Positions 12,630 through 25,204 of a stretch of DNA of 64,000 nucleotides are shown in pieces. The stretch comes from Hygrocybe punicea (Eukaryota > Basidiomycota > Agaricomycetes > Agaricales > Hygrophoraceae). The notes beneath the pieces are model-generated. The model ran no database searches and was not told the DNA's origin. It saw only the letters and a program-made list of their open reading frames with translations. The position numbers and the translations under genes are program-made. The stretch lies in contig OY744472.1 of NCBI GenBank assembly GCA_963556145.1, forward strand, positions 1,426,001 through 1,490,000. The letters run 5' to 3'. Position 1 is the first letter of the stretch, and each line of letters opens with the position of its first letter.

Positions 12630-13580
12630 TGTTTCATGGAAAAGATATGCTGAAAAGGCTCCGCTGCTTTGGTTGTTTTGGTGCCAACTCACTTGCTACC
12701 ACCACTCCTCTTCGATTTTGGGGGTGACTTAGCCTGTGCTTGACCACTTTGGGTGGTATTGATGCTGGACCTTGTCATTCACATCATCTTGTGGTTGCTG
12801 TTGATTGTCTTGTTGGTGACTTGTGGGCATTGCATGTGGATGAATGGTTCGTGCATGGGAAGATTTGTCCATGTGTGATGAATGGTCCATGAGCGATGAC
12901 ATGGCTAATATAAAGAGAACAAAACAGGTAATAAATTTATTGTGGGTTTTTGCCCACCTAGAAAATAATATATTAGTTATTAGTTTTTCCATATTGGGAC
13001 TTGCTAAGTCTGTTTGAGACTTGATAGCTATTTAGATATTCCAATTGGATTCCAACTGGATTCCAATAGGACTCTTTTCACTAGGAATCACTGGGAATCC
13101 CATAGGACTGAAGAATTCTGATCGGAATCTGATTGGAATCCAAATGGAAATTTTTTGGAATTTGGCTGAGAGAAATAAGAATTAGGTGAGGAAAATTCCG
13201 ATCAGACTGACCAGGAATCAGTGTCTCAGTGTAAAGAGCTCAATGTGAGTGACTTGATGAGGTGGGGTTCCCTGATGATATTCAATCTTGCTTGTTTGCT
13301 GGCAGGAGAAGGGGATTTCCACATGTTAGATGAACATTTCTTAGTCAATTTTAGTTGAATAGTGTTTGTGGCTTGATGATATATTCTTGATGTTTGTAGG
13401 TTCAAACTCAGATGATGGATACTACACAGGTACCATAGGTTGACAAGGCTGTACTTGTACCTATGACCTGCCATACCCATCCTTAAAACCTGTATGGGTA
13501 CACAATACCCTTGACTGACACTAATAAGGAGCCAAACTCTGTTTACTTGTATTGGTTTAAGTATGGACTGCTGGTCCAGA
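12630..13580. other. CG-poor repeat desert, nothing recognised
   Basis: AT-rich and CG-poor, with only short open frames. A GGAAAAGATATGCTGAAAAG word near 12640 continues the similarity to the flank of satellite array 2 (about 23450, inverted). Confidence 0.4.
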
Positions 13581-16500
13581 TGTGTGGCTATATTATCAGT
13601 GGATGAGCTTCATGTCTTTAAAATCCAGGAAAAATGGACAGAATTTAGGTTCCAGAAATAACTCTCATCCAGATCCCATTCTAAGTCCTGATTTCAAGGA
13701 TGCAGCTATTGTGGCTCTGAACATTGATGTCTTACCATCTGCCAACAAAACCATCGATCTGAAGCAATTACCAAATGCTACAATTAAATGATGGCAAGCT
13801 AGATATATATGATGAGCCCAACAGTTGGAAAAATGTTATGGCATCCTTCACTCTTCAAGATATCAGTGTTGAGCAACTGAATGCCCACATCAAGAACAAT
13901 GGCCCTAACAGGGAGTGTACTACTGTCAAGATGAAAGAAATGAAGAGCTGGCCTGCTGACACATGTTCTGGAAGGTGGTTAGATAAAAAAGAGAAGTCGT
14001 TGCTGGCATTAATTGCTGAATTCCAGGTTTACTCATTCATTTTTCTTGTTCAAAATGAGACTGCTAACACCTAGATTGTAGGCACCAGCAGTATCAACTG
14101 AGATTGAGATCAATATTTACTGTATTTGATGTATTGTCATCTGATTATTGTATAGGATAATGAGATTGTTTGTGATTAATAAATGACTGTACCAAAAGAT
14201 GATTGTCCAGTAAAATATTCTGTTAAATGGCTGCACTGCATCTGATATTGCCACCATATGAAACAAGGATCCAAAGTTGGTTCTTAGTTTCAGTCACAAT
14301 GTAAGTTTCTCATATAGCCTTGCATAGACCTCCCTTGTAGAAAGAAATGGCTACAAAATCAGATTTCAGTAATGATGCAACTTTTGCATTTTGTCCTCAA
14401 ACCAGTGCTTAGTGCTGCAGAAATACATCATGGATAATGGACTCTATCATTGCATACTAAGAAACCTGAGGGTGTCAATGTCAGGAGTGACAATGATAAC
14501 AATGATAATGAAGATGATGAAGATGACAATGAAGACAATGATGGCAACTACAATAAAGAAGATGACCAAGACAATAGCTTTTATGATGATACTGATGATG
14601 ATGAGTATCATCCAGATCAAGGTGATCCTGATGACTGCAATGACAATCTTTCTGGATTAATGCAAAAATATTCTAAAAGAATCAAACTTTTGCAGGATTG
14701 CATTACTGAGCAGGATTTGGTGGATCCAGATCTGAATCAACCTGGATTGGAAGGCAAGGCCAAAGTCTTGATAAGCCTTGCAATATCAGGCATTTGCATC
14801 TGGTTTCTGTATAGTGTGCACAAGAACCCAAAGACAAACATGTAAATTTGTTATCTTCCTTCAACCTGGTCTAACCATTATTCTAACATCTGCTGATTCT
14901 CTCTATAAATGCATGCAAGGGATCACAAGCCATAGTGGCTATCAAATATTGCTACCAAGCTACAGAAGATGCACTGTTTTTAGATGAATATTGTACTGTT
15001 GCTTTCTATAAAATAGATCATTAGAAATTTTAAATGGAATTGATTAGATTAGAAATACTTATGTTGACATTGCAGGTACCACTATGTATGAAGATGACAT
15101 TTTCCCTCAATGCTTGAACCTGAGCTTCAATTAGCTCCTTTGTCAGGGGATGGTTATCATTCCCTGGGCTCAAAATTTTGAAGCCCCAGGCACCGTCCAT
15201 GGGAGTAGGCATCTCAGTTGGTTTTGGTTCTATCAGTTTCTCAGCCTCAGTCTTGAATTTATAACGAAAAAGTCCAGTGCATTCTGTCACTTGTTAATGT
15301 AGTGATTACCTAGAGAACAGTCACTTTACCAATCAGATTAACTCCTTAGAAGCTAGTGTGTATTCTGGGTATATGTGAGCATTATATATGCTATCACAAC
15401 AAAGAACTTATGTGGTTCAGGCAAAGAGTGTTCCTCTTTGGGTAATGACACCTTGGTTCTGACATGTGCATCATGGTTATCCTTGTGAAACCCCATCCAA
15501 ACTGACTGCTGGGCCCTCAGAAATGGGACATCAAGTTTGCCAGAAAAACTTACTAAGATTGTAAGGTGATCTTCATTGTCCAGCCCTGGACCTGCATGAC
15601 TTGGATCACTAGATCTGGTTGCTCTGAGCTCTACATCATCAAAGACTTGTATCATGTGGAGTACAGAAGATGGGCAATCTGATAAAAGTGTTGCACAGGG
15701 ATGGAATTGCACCTGGATGGTTCAGGCTACCAATTATGGGGAGGTCAAGATTAACAAGATTGTTGTACAAACTCCAGTCAAAGAAACCTGCACAATCAAG
15801 AACACCATTGTAATGAATACCTCAGGTGATGCACTTCAAAGCTGTGAGAGTGTTTTGCATTTCCTTAAGGTCATGTACAATGTTCTTGAAGGTGACATAC
15901 CTTGATCTCTATCATACCAATCCTTGCCACCACCAATCAGCACATTGCTGGGCATCAGTAGAAAGAAAGGTCCTTCACTGAGACCTCAGCATGGCCAATA
16001 TTTTGATCAACCCACCTGTACCTCTATTACCCCCAATGCATAGGTTTATATCTACAAATAGCATTGGACAAAAGCTTGAAACTATCAAAGAGGCCACTCA
16101 CAGAAATTTGAGGTTCAGACAAGTAAGATAGAGATTGCCACCTGTATACTGGCCAACATTAATATTGCTGTTGGTCCATCCTCTTGTTTATCTTGGAGAG
16201 GCTTAACCTGGAGCTTGTATACCAATGTTTGTCCAAGCCAAGGTCTAGGATCTTCCAAGAACCAGACACCAGCAGCAAATGTCTCCTTGAACCAAGTACA
16301 CTCTTAGGGCAACATTATTAAAGATTACAACTCTGCACTTGTCTTCCATCTTATTTTTGAAGTTTGCTACTGGGGAACAACCCCAAATATGTCTTGTTGG
16401 TCCCTAGCACAGTCCATCACAGCCTATCTCAGGCAACACAAGCTCCTATTAATTTTGTCACAAGAATTCTGGATGAAATTTTTGCCCTTGCAGCAACTGC

Positions 16501-16720
16501 TGTAAGTCTCTACTGAATCTCAACTGATTTTATTTTGCAGCTCATGTATATCCTTGACATGAGGAAGAATGGAAAGTATCAAAAGGTCCAATTTCATGGT
16601 GCTGACTACATTTCCTCCTACAATGCTATTGGAGGTGACATTGCCAGGCACCAATGGGATGTACCAGGTTGGGGCATAGCATGGGATGCTTTGATGACAT
16701 CCAAGGCTGAAAAGTAAGTC
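13580..16720 (+). pseudogene. Decayed coding-like region, plus strand
   Basis: Several consecutive plus-strand open pieces (13582-13791, 13775-14074, 14450-14845, 16535-16717) are separated by stops and frame changes. One piece carries a long Asp/Asn/Glu-rich tract with DDTDDDEYHPDQ. Splice-like junctions (TTTTGCAG before 16541, AAGTAAGT near 16712) suggest an old multi-exon gene or transposase. No family is recognised. The region is CG-poor, consistent with long decay. Confidence 0.3.
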
Positions 16721-18230
16721 CTCATGTCATCAAATCAAATATATTAACTGAGTCCCTTATAGGTTCATGTGAGGAATTTTTAATTAAGTCTGTTATTTCT
16801 GTGTTGTCCTCTACTCCCAGTGCTCCAATTTTTTCACCATGTCATCATTAGCATATGATACATTGTTTATTTTTTACCATGCATGTATGACTTGTTTTTA
16901 TATCCATTATGAATCTTACACAGTGACACTAAATGGCAATTTGCTACATAGCTTATATGCTGCCTGGTTACCTTACCGGTAACCCCTCATTGTGGTAACC
17001 TGGGGTAACCAGCATAATGCATGACAGTCTGACAATGGTTCCAACACAAGTCGCAGTTCCACTCAACCAAATGTCTACAATCCACTTCACCTTCTTTACT
17101 GCTTGGGGGCCACCATCCCCTGCCCTAGCAGTTGGATGATGGTCCACTGAGCTGCATGACCAGCACAGGGACACCCTGTTTTTGTATCTTACAGCATTCT
17201 AATCACCTCACTTGACTCTTTCTGTATCTTATAGTATTCTAATTGTCCAACACACTTTCTCTATTGCCTGCCCCTCCTCTTGCCACTGTGGCCTTGCCTG
17301 GCCATTGCTCCCCTTGCCATCCATCCATAAAGTCATCCTTCTGGTCTTTAACATTGAACTCTCACACCCCACATTTCAATGGGAACTCTTCAATGCCCTT
17401 GCCTTCCCCTGCTTTCTATGATGACCACTGTTGACTCTGAGCAACCCAAACTGCCCCTCATCTCCCCCTGGCATTCTCCTCTGCCTGTGGCTTTGAAACA
17501 GCATTGCCTTGATGCTCTGGTGAATTTGGGCAGCCCCAAATACATGTTGGCTAGTCCCTCCCTGTAAAGCTCCCAATCTTGAGAATCTAAATGTACATCA
17601 ACCTGAAGCTTCCATATGGTGGCCATTCCCAACAAGGGTCGGTCACCCAACTCTGCATACCATCTTCCAGCTTTGGCTGTTCTCATCAGCTGTCCATGCT
17701 CCTTTTGGCAGAGTTCTCTGAGGAGACTATTCAGATAAACACTTTGTTGCTCTGTTGCAGCCATATAACGTCAAGTTTTCTGCATGCGTGTAGCAGTTCC
17801 ATCTCCCAGAAGTTGAGCAGAAGGTAGAGGACCCAAATACTAGAAAAAGATTATTTGCAACATGTCATGAATACAAATTTTGGAGCTCACCTCTTTTCCT
17901 TGTTCAAACCAACACTCAACATCATGTCTGAGTCCTACATTTTCTCTTGGTCTCCCAGCCCAACCGCACTTAGACCTGGAGATTGGCCTGTGGAGGGACC
18001 CCTGATTTGCATCCTGACAACAGGGTGTCATTACCCTGTTGTCATTCTCCATCAGAAGCCATCAACTTCCCACCACCTTGCCATTCTGCTGCAAGGCTGC
18101 TTACAGCAACTACTGTCCCTTCACAGATGCAGCGCTCCATAGATATACCTGAAACTGAGTCTCACCAGCTTCACCTGCAAATGGTGGAGCAGGCACAGAG
18201 TGACAAGCACTTGTTGTCATAGATCACAAC
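16720..18230. other. CG-poor region, no supported gene
   Basis: Contains a small palindromic cluster of GGTAACC words at about 16966-17015 (CTGGTTACC at one end, GGTAACCAG at the other). An open minus-strand piece at 17390-17764 shows no recognised motif. Confidence 0.4.
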
Positions 18231-18284
18231 TGGTTCTGATGACATCGCCATTGCTGGTCGAGCTTCATGGTTTGTTCATGCCAC

Positions 18285-18850
18285 TCAGTAATCATAGTCG
18301 GAATATTCAGCGAAGTGTAGATTTGATCGATGAGTGGCCTTATTCATATGTAGCTCAACAAGCTGGATGAGGTATGGAAGGTTGTCCGCTTCAGATAATC
18401 CAGACATTCGGCGGAGTGTATCAAATTCAGTCCAGAATTCGTCAGTGGTCATCTTTCCTTGGCATAGTTCATTCAACTTTGTTAACGCATCTTTCTTTTG
18501 GTCCGGTTTCTTGAAGTGTCATTTGAACTCAGCAGAAAAATCCATCAATGATTTGAAGTTGACTGGGTTGTGTCCTAACTCAATATCAACAAACTCATTG
18601 GCCCATAGTCTGGTGAGTCCTCCCTGGAGATATGCAAGGATGAACAGGATTTGTTTTTCATCCACGTTAAGGTGGTCTCAGTTCGCGCGGATGTAAATGT
18701 GGGCACTATGAATAAACATCTTCTAGCTATCCTTATTGCCATTGTATTTAGTCAGTGGAGCAATATTGGATTTCAGAGTGGTCAGGGCTGTGGGTGGTGC
18801 AGTGGAAGGTCCGTACATTGTTGGAATGTGCTCTGCATTGCGATGTATTG
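18285..18850 (-). pseudogene. Gypsy-type gag relic
   Basis: The minus-strand translation contains a retrotransposon gag pattern: LNELCQGKMTTDEFWTEFD followed by LPYLIQLVELHMNKA, with an upstream GGLTRLWANEF block (frame interrupted by a stop near 18525). It is not the same gag as at 62.9-64.0 kb. It retains CG dinucleotides although its flanks have almost none, so it is probably a younger insertion. No LTRs recognised. Confidence 0.6.
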
Positions 18851-18899
18851 ACCAAATTCGTCATCAGATAACTCTGGTGATTCAGCTGTCGAGTGATAT

Positions 18900-21097
18900 T
18901 TGCTTGGTTGGAGTCTGGGGTTTGGTATCGATAGGCATCCAGGTTGCCTTGCTTTATTGTCAGGGGAGAAGAGGAAAGTTTAGTCTTATGTTACAGATCA
19001 CTGTCTTAATGGTGGACTCTGATAACAACAAACCAAATGAGGATGTGATGGGAATAAGCAAGTACAAATAGAGTAAAATGGGAGGGATTTGTCTGAGTGA
19101 TTCTGGGTATGTGATTGGGAGAAGAGTAGCTAGACTAAACTTAGTGTAAATGAACTACAAATGTCTGGATTATATAGCGAACATCTTCAGGGCAGGTTTC
19201 TTCATCATGATCCATAGTAATGGTGAGGCTGAGCTCCATGATGAACGGTGTCTTCATATTGTTTGTGGATGTGTGTGTTGGGGTGCCAATGTGGTGGTCA
19301 GCGACTAGTTTGTACATCTGGTGATAACAATTGGAGGATACGGTGATTATGCTGCATGGTGTTATTCAAGGCATGTATGAGGGTTTGTGATTCGGCAGTG
19401 ATTGGTGTGACATTTTGATTTTGATTGTCATCAATGATGTTATGGACCCAATCGATGATGTCGAGGCCAGAATCGGGGTTAGAATCAGAGTGAAAGGTAA
19501 CACAAATAGGATGTAGATGGTTGTGGAATTCTCTTGTGGTCAGTGGGTAAGTGAATCAATAAAACCCATGTCATGATCACCTGTTAAATATGTTGTACAT
19601 GGTCACCCAACTGTTTTATAGCTAGCTGGTGACAAAATAAATACAAGGAAAATGCACAAAAACTCCCACACCATTGTTAACAGGTGTTCAGCATGTTCTA
19701 TCCAGTGTGCATTGCACTGGCAATTCCTCAGAATACACCTGGCACACTTGTCAAACAGTTTACTGAACAATCTTTGGCCCATTCAACTCATCTATAGTTC
19801 ATATTTCATGCATTGCACTAACAATACCATTAATTTTCATGATAAAGCTGTCAAGCATTTTAGGGGCAGTAACAACATGCTATAACACAGGCAATTCCCA
19901 AATTGGCAGCTGTGATATAGCTTATTGTTCTGACTGATTGAGCCAACATATTCTCACAGTTACAAAAGGAAGAAGTCACATGATTTCATAATTATTCCCA
20001 CTGTTTCAAATATGTTCCCACAGCTTGGCAAATCGGGGTTTGTGGCATTTATGACCCTGATTTGAAAACTGACCATATACAAAACAATTCTCTAATAGGG
20101 AATCATAATCAAGCAGTAGGGTGATGGGCAGAGAGCAAGCATAAAATTCTTGATCATTCAGATAACGACTGCAAAAGGAGTGGGCCACAAAACAGGTGAG
20201 GTGTATCATGGTGTCATGCTGGTCTGTGACAAAGGAGTATGGGCAGGAAAGGTGAAACATCATTCCAACTCAATAGGCCAGCATAAACTGGTCTTCTATA
20301 ACCATTACCCCATGTTCACAAGACCATGATACCAGCTGGTGCCAAAGCTGATGAAGGTGAGTCAATCACTTTGGCAGTGTAGACACACTGGGGCTCACCT
20401 GAAAAGTATCTTTTGTGCTTTCTTCTACCAAGGCAATTCATACCAATCAATATTGTGAGGTGGTCTGGTAGCTGTACTAATGGGATCAATTAGAGTCTCA
20501 AAATTTGAGACAGCCAATAATTGTTGATGAGGTCTACCATTCAAAGTTCCTGCTCTCCATGTCTTTGCTTCCATTTGCAAGCCTATTCCCTATTTCTCTG
20601 TAAACTCCAATCTGTCTGACCAGAGGGACCATGTAAAGAATGATTCATGATGTTACATTCATTGGTGTGTGGGAACAGCTCAGGGAGCATGTTGAAGACA
20701 TTGTTGAATAAGCAGACAGCCACAATGGTGGACCACATTAAACAAGTGTTTTGAACATATTCAGCTGTATCATGTTCAGAGCTGATGAGGAGGGGAGGAG
20801 GAGCACTACAGAATTTGGATCCCAATACATGAGTGCTGGGACTGTGACCCCAGGATGATTGTTGCCCACTCCAAGGAGTGGTGTGAGGGCCCAAGCATGA
20901 GCAATGACACTTCAAAACTCCAGATGCTGAGGAATATCTGCCCTGAGCCTGATGCCTCTTCACGGTTGAGACCCTTAACTGTTGTCAATTCCATGTTGGA
21001 TTGAGGAGGGTCAGGCACACTGATGGTGAAATGTAGGATAAAAGTCAACACATCTGCAGCAACCCAGGACATGGCAATGGTGCAGCTTGTAGGCCCT
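18900..21097. other. Repeat desert, no supported gene
   Basis: Open pieces such as 20006-20263 and 20583-20963 (both minus) are short, lack recognisable motifs and sit in CG-poor sequence. Probably old transposon remains. Confidence 0.35.
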
Positions 21098-21231
21098 GGT
21101 TTGGACCAGCTCTGAATGACTCAAACCATTCAGTCTCTGCTGGGAATTCCCAAACTGAAACTGAATCCACCAGTTTCAGTTTGGTCTAAACCAGGTTTGG
21201 GTTGGTCTAAGACTGAACTTCCCCAACACTA
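21098..21231 (-). mobile_element. Terminal fragment of the TAGTG...CACTA hAT-type family
   Basis: Ends GACTGAACTTCCCCAACACTA, the inverse of the start of copy A at 10945, and carries the same CCAAACTGAAAC/GGTTTGG subterminal words. The other end of this copy was not found. Confidence 0.65.
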
Positions 21232-22674
21232 GCTGGTTGACATTGCCCATTCCCTCCATGTCCTGTAGTTGGTCATTCTCATCATTTTTTTGTTTCAATT
21301 TTCAATTATGCTACAATAACAACTTATGTCCTGGGTTTGAGGATCTCTATCAGGTTATTATCATATAGACATTCCCTGGAATTGGAATGGTTCCACAATT
21401 GTGGAATTTCATAGCAGCTTTTTATGATTGACAACCTGGAGATGTAAATGAAGTTGAGGTGGTCACTAGACAATGGCATCAGGCCTTTCTTGTGCTTAGA
21501 ATTCAATTAATGCTTCTTGACACTTCTCTCTTAAGAATGGATAAGACTGTAGACCAATAACTGTCTCTGTGAATTTAGCTCTCTTGGCCAGAGGGTTGGA
21601 ATTTACTGATTGCAGTGATATGCTTTGCGACTCCATTCTTTGTGCTCATCTCCAGAGGCAGCATATGTTTTAGGTCATCATGGAACAAACATTTATTTGT
21701 TTCACCACCTGGAAAGAAATAAAGAAGCCCTGTCTGATTACTTGAATTACTGAGCCCCTGCAAGTATCAGTGGATAAGCTAGAGTCTGGTCAAGAATGGC
21801 TTACCAAAATTAGCTGAATGTTGAAACAAAGTAGACCAAGTATGGTCACCAAGCTCACATCCTCATCAGTCTCACATCCAAGTTCCAATGATAGATAGAG
21901 TGACAATAAGGTGGAGAGTAAGGACCAGGGGTGCAGTGAGTTTCTTCTTCATTCTTATTTCTCTGATGAGTATTGCTTTCATATTATCCCCTACCTGTAA
22001 GACAACAAAAATTACCTGTTAATCTAACCAAGTAACTAATCCTAGACCACCAGGTTCTCATCTCTAAGCTGATAATGAAGGTTTTCTGGGGCCTACCTTG
22101 GAAGACAATGCAAATTATCCAAAATATCTCAACAATTTCCCAACCAACCTTTATGTTATGCCTACCATTTGTCATGGGAATATTTTAAGAACTATGGGTA
22201 CAGGTTGGAACCCAGTTTTGCCCTTATGTTTAATAATGTCAATCCTATCCTTGTTCAAGAACATCTGCAGGGGAAATCACCTCAGATCACATCACTGGTG
22301 ATTACTCTCTGGAAAGATGTGGTCACAAGGATATATCAATGTTGATGTTAATGACATTGTGATTATTAGAATATAAGATATGCTGGTAGAGAAAACTACA
22401 CTGAGTTTCAATGCTTTCATTTGTAGTTGATCTTCTTATGGCCATGATCTCCACCAGTCTCTAGAGGAGGACAATGTTCATTTGGAGGAAGATAAAATAA
22501 TGCTCTGTTTCAACATTAATAGTGTGATCTGGGTGACTCACAAGCTCCATTTCCTTTAAGTCATCCAGATGCTTGTATTGCCATATGAAAGGAGGGAAGC
22601 TCCTATCACAGAAACAACCATGTTCATGTTGGAATACTTCTCCCTTGTCCTGCACTAGACAAAGACAGCAGTAG

Positions 22675-22790
22675 TGTAATGGCAAGATCAGGGTGGCTGT
22701 GGAATATAAATTTTAACCTGTTTATGTCAGCATAGAAGTGACAGTTAGTATCTAGCTTCAAGGTAATAAAAGAAATGATAAAGAAATGAA
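22675..22790 (-). repeat. Relic of the Gypsy LTR
   Basis: Starts TGTAATGGCAAGATCAGGGT, which lines up with TGTAAAGGCGAGGTCGGGGT at 55363. The match continues for about 100 bp, through GTGGCTG, GTCAGC and GTGAC words, with CG to CA/TG changes. It is cut off before the minisatellite to its right. Confidence 0.6.
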
Positions 22791-22942
22791 GCCACTGACA
22801 CATTATGCTGAGACTTATCTCATGTCAGATGGGTGAACCAAGGTTGACAATGTTACATTCAAGACCAGCAAACCAATCTGGGCCAAGAAAATTATATTGT
22901 TAGGTACTTGACAGAGCAACTAAGGAATGTCATAGTTATTGT

Positions 22943-23370
22943 GTCAGATGGATGGGCTGAAGTTTTCAGGATTAATTGCCATGTCAGACCATTGGGCCAA
23001 AGTTTACAGGGTTAATTGTAACCCATGTCAGACCATTGGGCCAAAGTTTTCAGGTTTAATTGTTACCTGTGTCAGACCATTTGGCCAAAGTTTGCAGGGT
23101 TGATTGTTACCCATGTCAGACTGTTGGGCCAAAGCTTTATGGATTAATTGTTACCCATGTCAGACCATTGGCTGAAGTTTTCCGGGTTAATTGTTACCTG
23201 TGTCAGACCATTGGGCCAAAGTTTTCAGGTTTAATTGTTACTGGTGCCAGACCCCTGAGCTGAATTTCTGAGGAGGGATTGTTACCCATACCCGACTGCT
23301 GGGCTTATTTTTTCAGGGTTAATTGTCACTGGTGTCACACTGCTGGGCTGAAGTTTGGAGGAGGTATTGT
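22943..23370 (+). repeat. Minisatellite, about 44-bp unit
   Basis: About nine or ten units of GTCAGACCATTGGGCCAAAG + TTTTCAGGGTTAATTGTTAC + CCAT/CTGT. Later units (from about 23245) are more diverged. Confidence 0.85.
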
Positions 23371-23469
23371 TACTCATGTAGTACCCTCCAGCCAATGAAA
23401 TATCATTAATAGAGTTCCTGAGGATCTTTGAAGAGACCTTTCAGTGTATCTTTTCCACAAAACTTGGGT

Positions 23470-24044
23470 CAGCTGAGATGAACAATTCCCACTTGAAGTG
23501 GGCCAGCTGACCCCAGCTGACCAATATCTTTTCCTGGCCAACCAATACTTGATGGCCAGCCAAAAACTGTAAGATGAGCAGCCAACCCAGACCTGGTGGC
23601 CAGCCAATGTATGCCAGAGAGTTGGCCAACCCAGGCCTGATGGCCAGCCAACACATGCCAGAGGGTGGGCCAACCTATGCCTAATGGCCAGCCCATATAT
23701 GCCAGTGGGTCAGCCAAATCATGCAAGTGGGTTGGCCAACCCATGCCTAATGGCCAGCCAATATATCCAGTTGGGTTGGCCAACCCATGCTTGATGACCA
23801 GCCAATATAGCCAGTGGGTTAACCAACACATGCTTGATGGCCAGCTGCCAAGCCAGCCCTGATGGCCAGCCAATATGTGACAAAGGGTTGGCCAACCCAG
23901 CAAGCTGGAACCCCCACCTGGTTGGGCAAAATATGCCCTGGTTGGCCAACCCAAGCCAGCTGGCTGGCTGTATGCCTTGAGAACACATATTGGTCAGCCA
24001 AGGTTGGCTGGCCCACTTCAAGTGGGAATTGTCCATCTCAGCTG
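23470..24044. mobile_element. Satellite array 2 bounded by inverted ends
   Basis: The array carries the satellite of 12225-12625. Its left end (CAGCTGAGATGAACAATTCC then CACTTGAAGTGGGCCAGC) is the inverse of its right end at about 23995-24044. Inverted ends of about 45 bp around a tandem array suggest a small mobile element that carries the satellite. The array at 12.2 kb keeps only the right end. No coding sequence. Confidence 0.6.
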
Positions 24045-25204
24045 ACCCATGTTTCATAGGGTGTGAGTGCATCTTGTATGTCAGCATTAAAATGGGTTGG
24101 TCATTGTGCCTGAAAGTATTAATGTTGCCCCTGTTGACAAAGGCTGACCAGCCTAATCCATCAAAGTCCATAACCCATCAATGTGCTCCACACTGAGTGG
24201 ATTTTGACCCAGAGCTAGTTGCTTCTCAGAGCTATGAAGTGATAGGTTGGATGGTGTAGACAATATATTGTGTTTATACAAGTAATTGTGGCTGGCTTTG
24301 TTTACAAACATTTTATTCAAGACATGGGGAAATAAGAGATGTTGCCCATCTCCAAAACAGCTTGGAAGGGGCCTGCTGATTTTTCTTTTTGCTCTGCTTT
24401 GCTGCAGATTACCCAGTTGGTGTCAAGAAATTTAACAGGACAGCCCATTATGGGTCTTCTTGATGTCACACAGATTTTTGCTTTGCAGTTGAGACAAGTG
24501 AAGAGAGAGCCAAACGTAACACCGCACCGCTTTACTTGCGGCGCTTCGGAATCAACCGCACTTGAGCGTGATTTCACAACAAATGATAATTCAAACAAAA
24601 AAAATTAAACATTCAAAAACAACTTTTGAACTAGAAAAAAGAATAGAACAAATCAAAAAGAACGAACAAAGGGGATTCTTTGACAGGCGAGGGTGATTCT
24701 TTGATACATGCAGAAAGCAAAAAGAAGAAAAAAGTAAGTATTGTGTGCCATTCCGCACCTGACAAAAAAACAAATTATATGACGGACAAGACCGGGAGGG
24801 AGAGGAAAAGAGGGGAGAGGCAAGGATTCGGTTGGAAATAGGGCGGTGTATATGCTAAATAGGCGAGTGGGGGTTTGTCGTGGTCGTTGGTCGTTGGTCG
24901 TTGGTCGCAGTAGCAGTTGTTGTTTTTGAAATCAACAAGGAGAAAAGAACTGGAGGGAATCGATATGAAACATCATTTCGGAATGCTTGGGAGAAGAAGA
25001 AACCACAAAAAAAAGAAAGAAGAAACAATCCAGCAGGAAAAAAATGCGCTATCCATACATAACCCGCCCGGTGGTGGTGGTGGTGGTGGTGATGGTGCTA
25101 GTGGTCGCACTGCACAAACAAAAAAAAACAGCCAAATCAGCAACATAAAAAAAAGACAAATTAATGTGGCCATCAGCCACACTAAAAATAGTAGTACCTT
25201 CATT
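24045..25204. other. Boundary of repeat desert and gene island; no gene
   Basis: Up to about 24500 the sequence has almost no CG. From AACGTAACACCGCACCGCTT (about 24513) CG becomes frequent and stays so. The rest lies downstream of the bZIP gene and contains a (GGT)n tract near 25070 and A-rich tracts. No supported gene. Confidence 0.5.

Noticed and set aside
1..24500. Classical repeat-induced point mutation (CA to TA) as cause of the decay
   Set aside because: Changes seen against the preserved Gypsy copy are centred on CG (to TG/CA), which fits CG methylation and deamination better. A dinucleotide count would decide.
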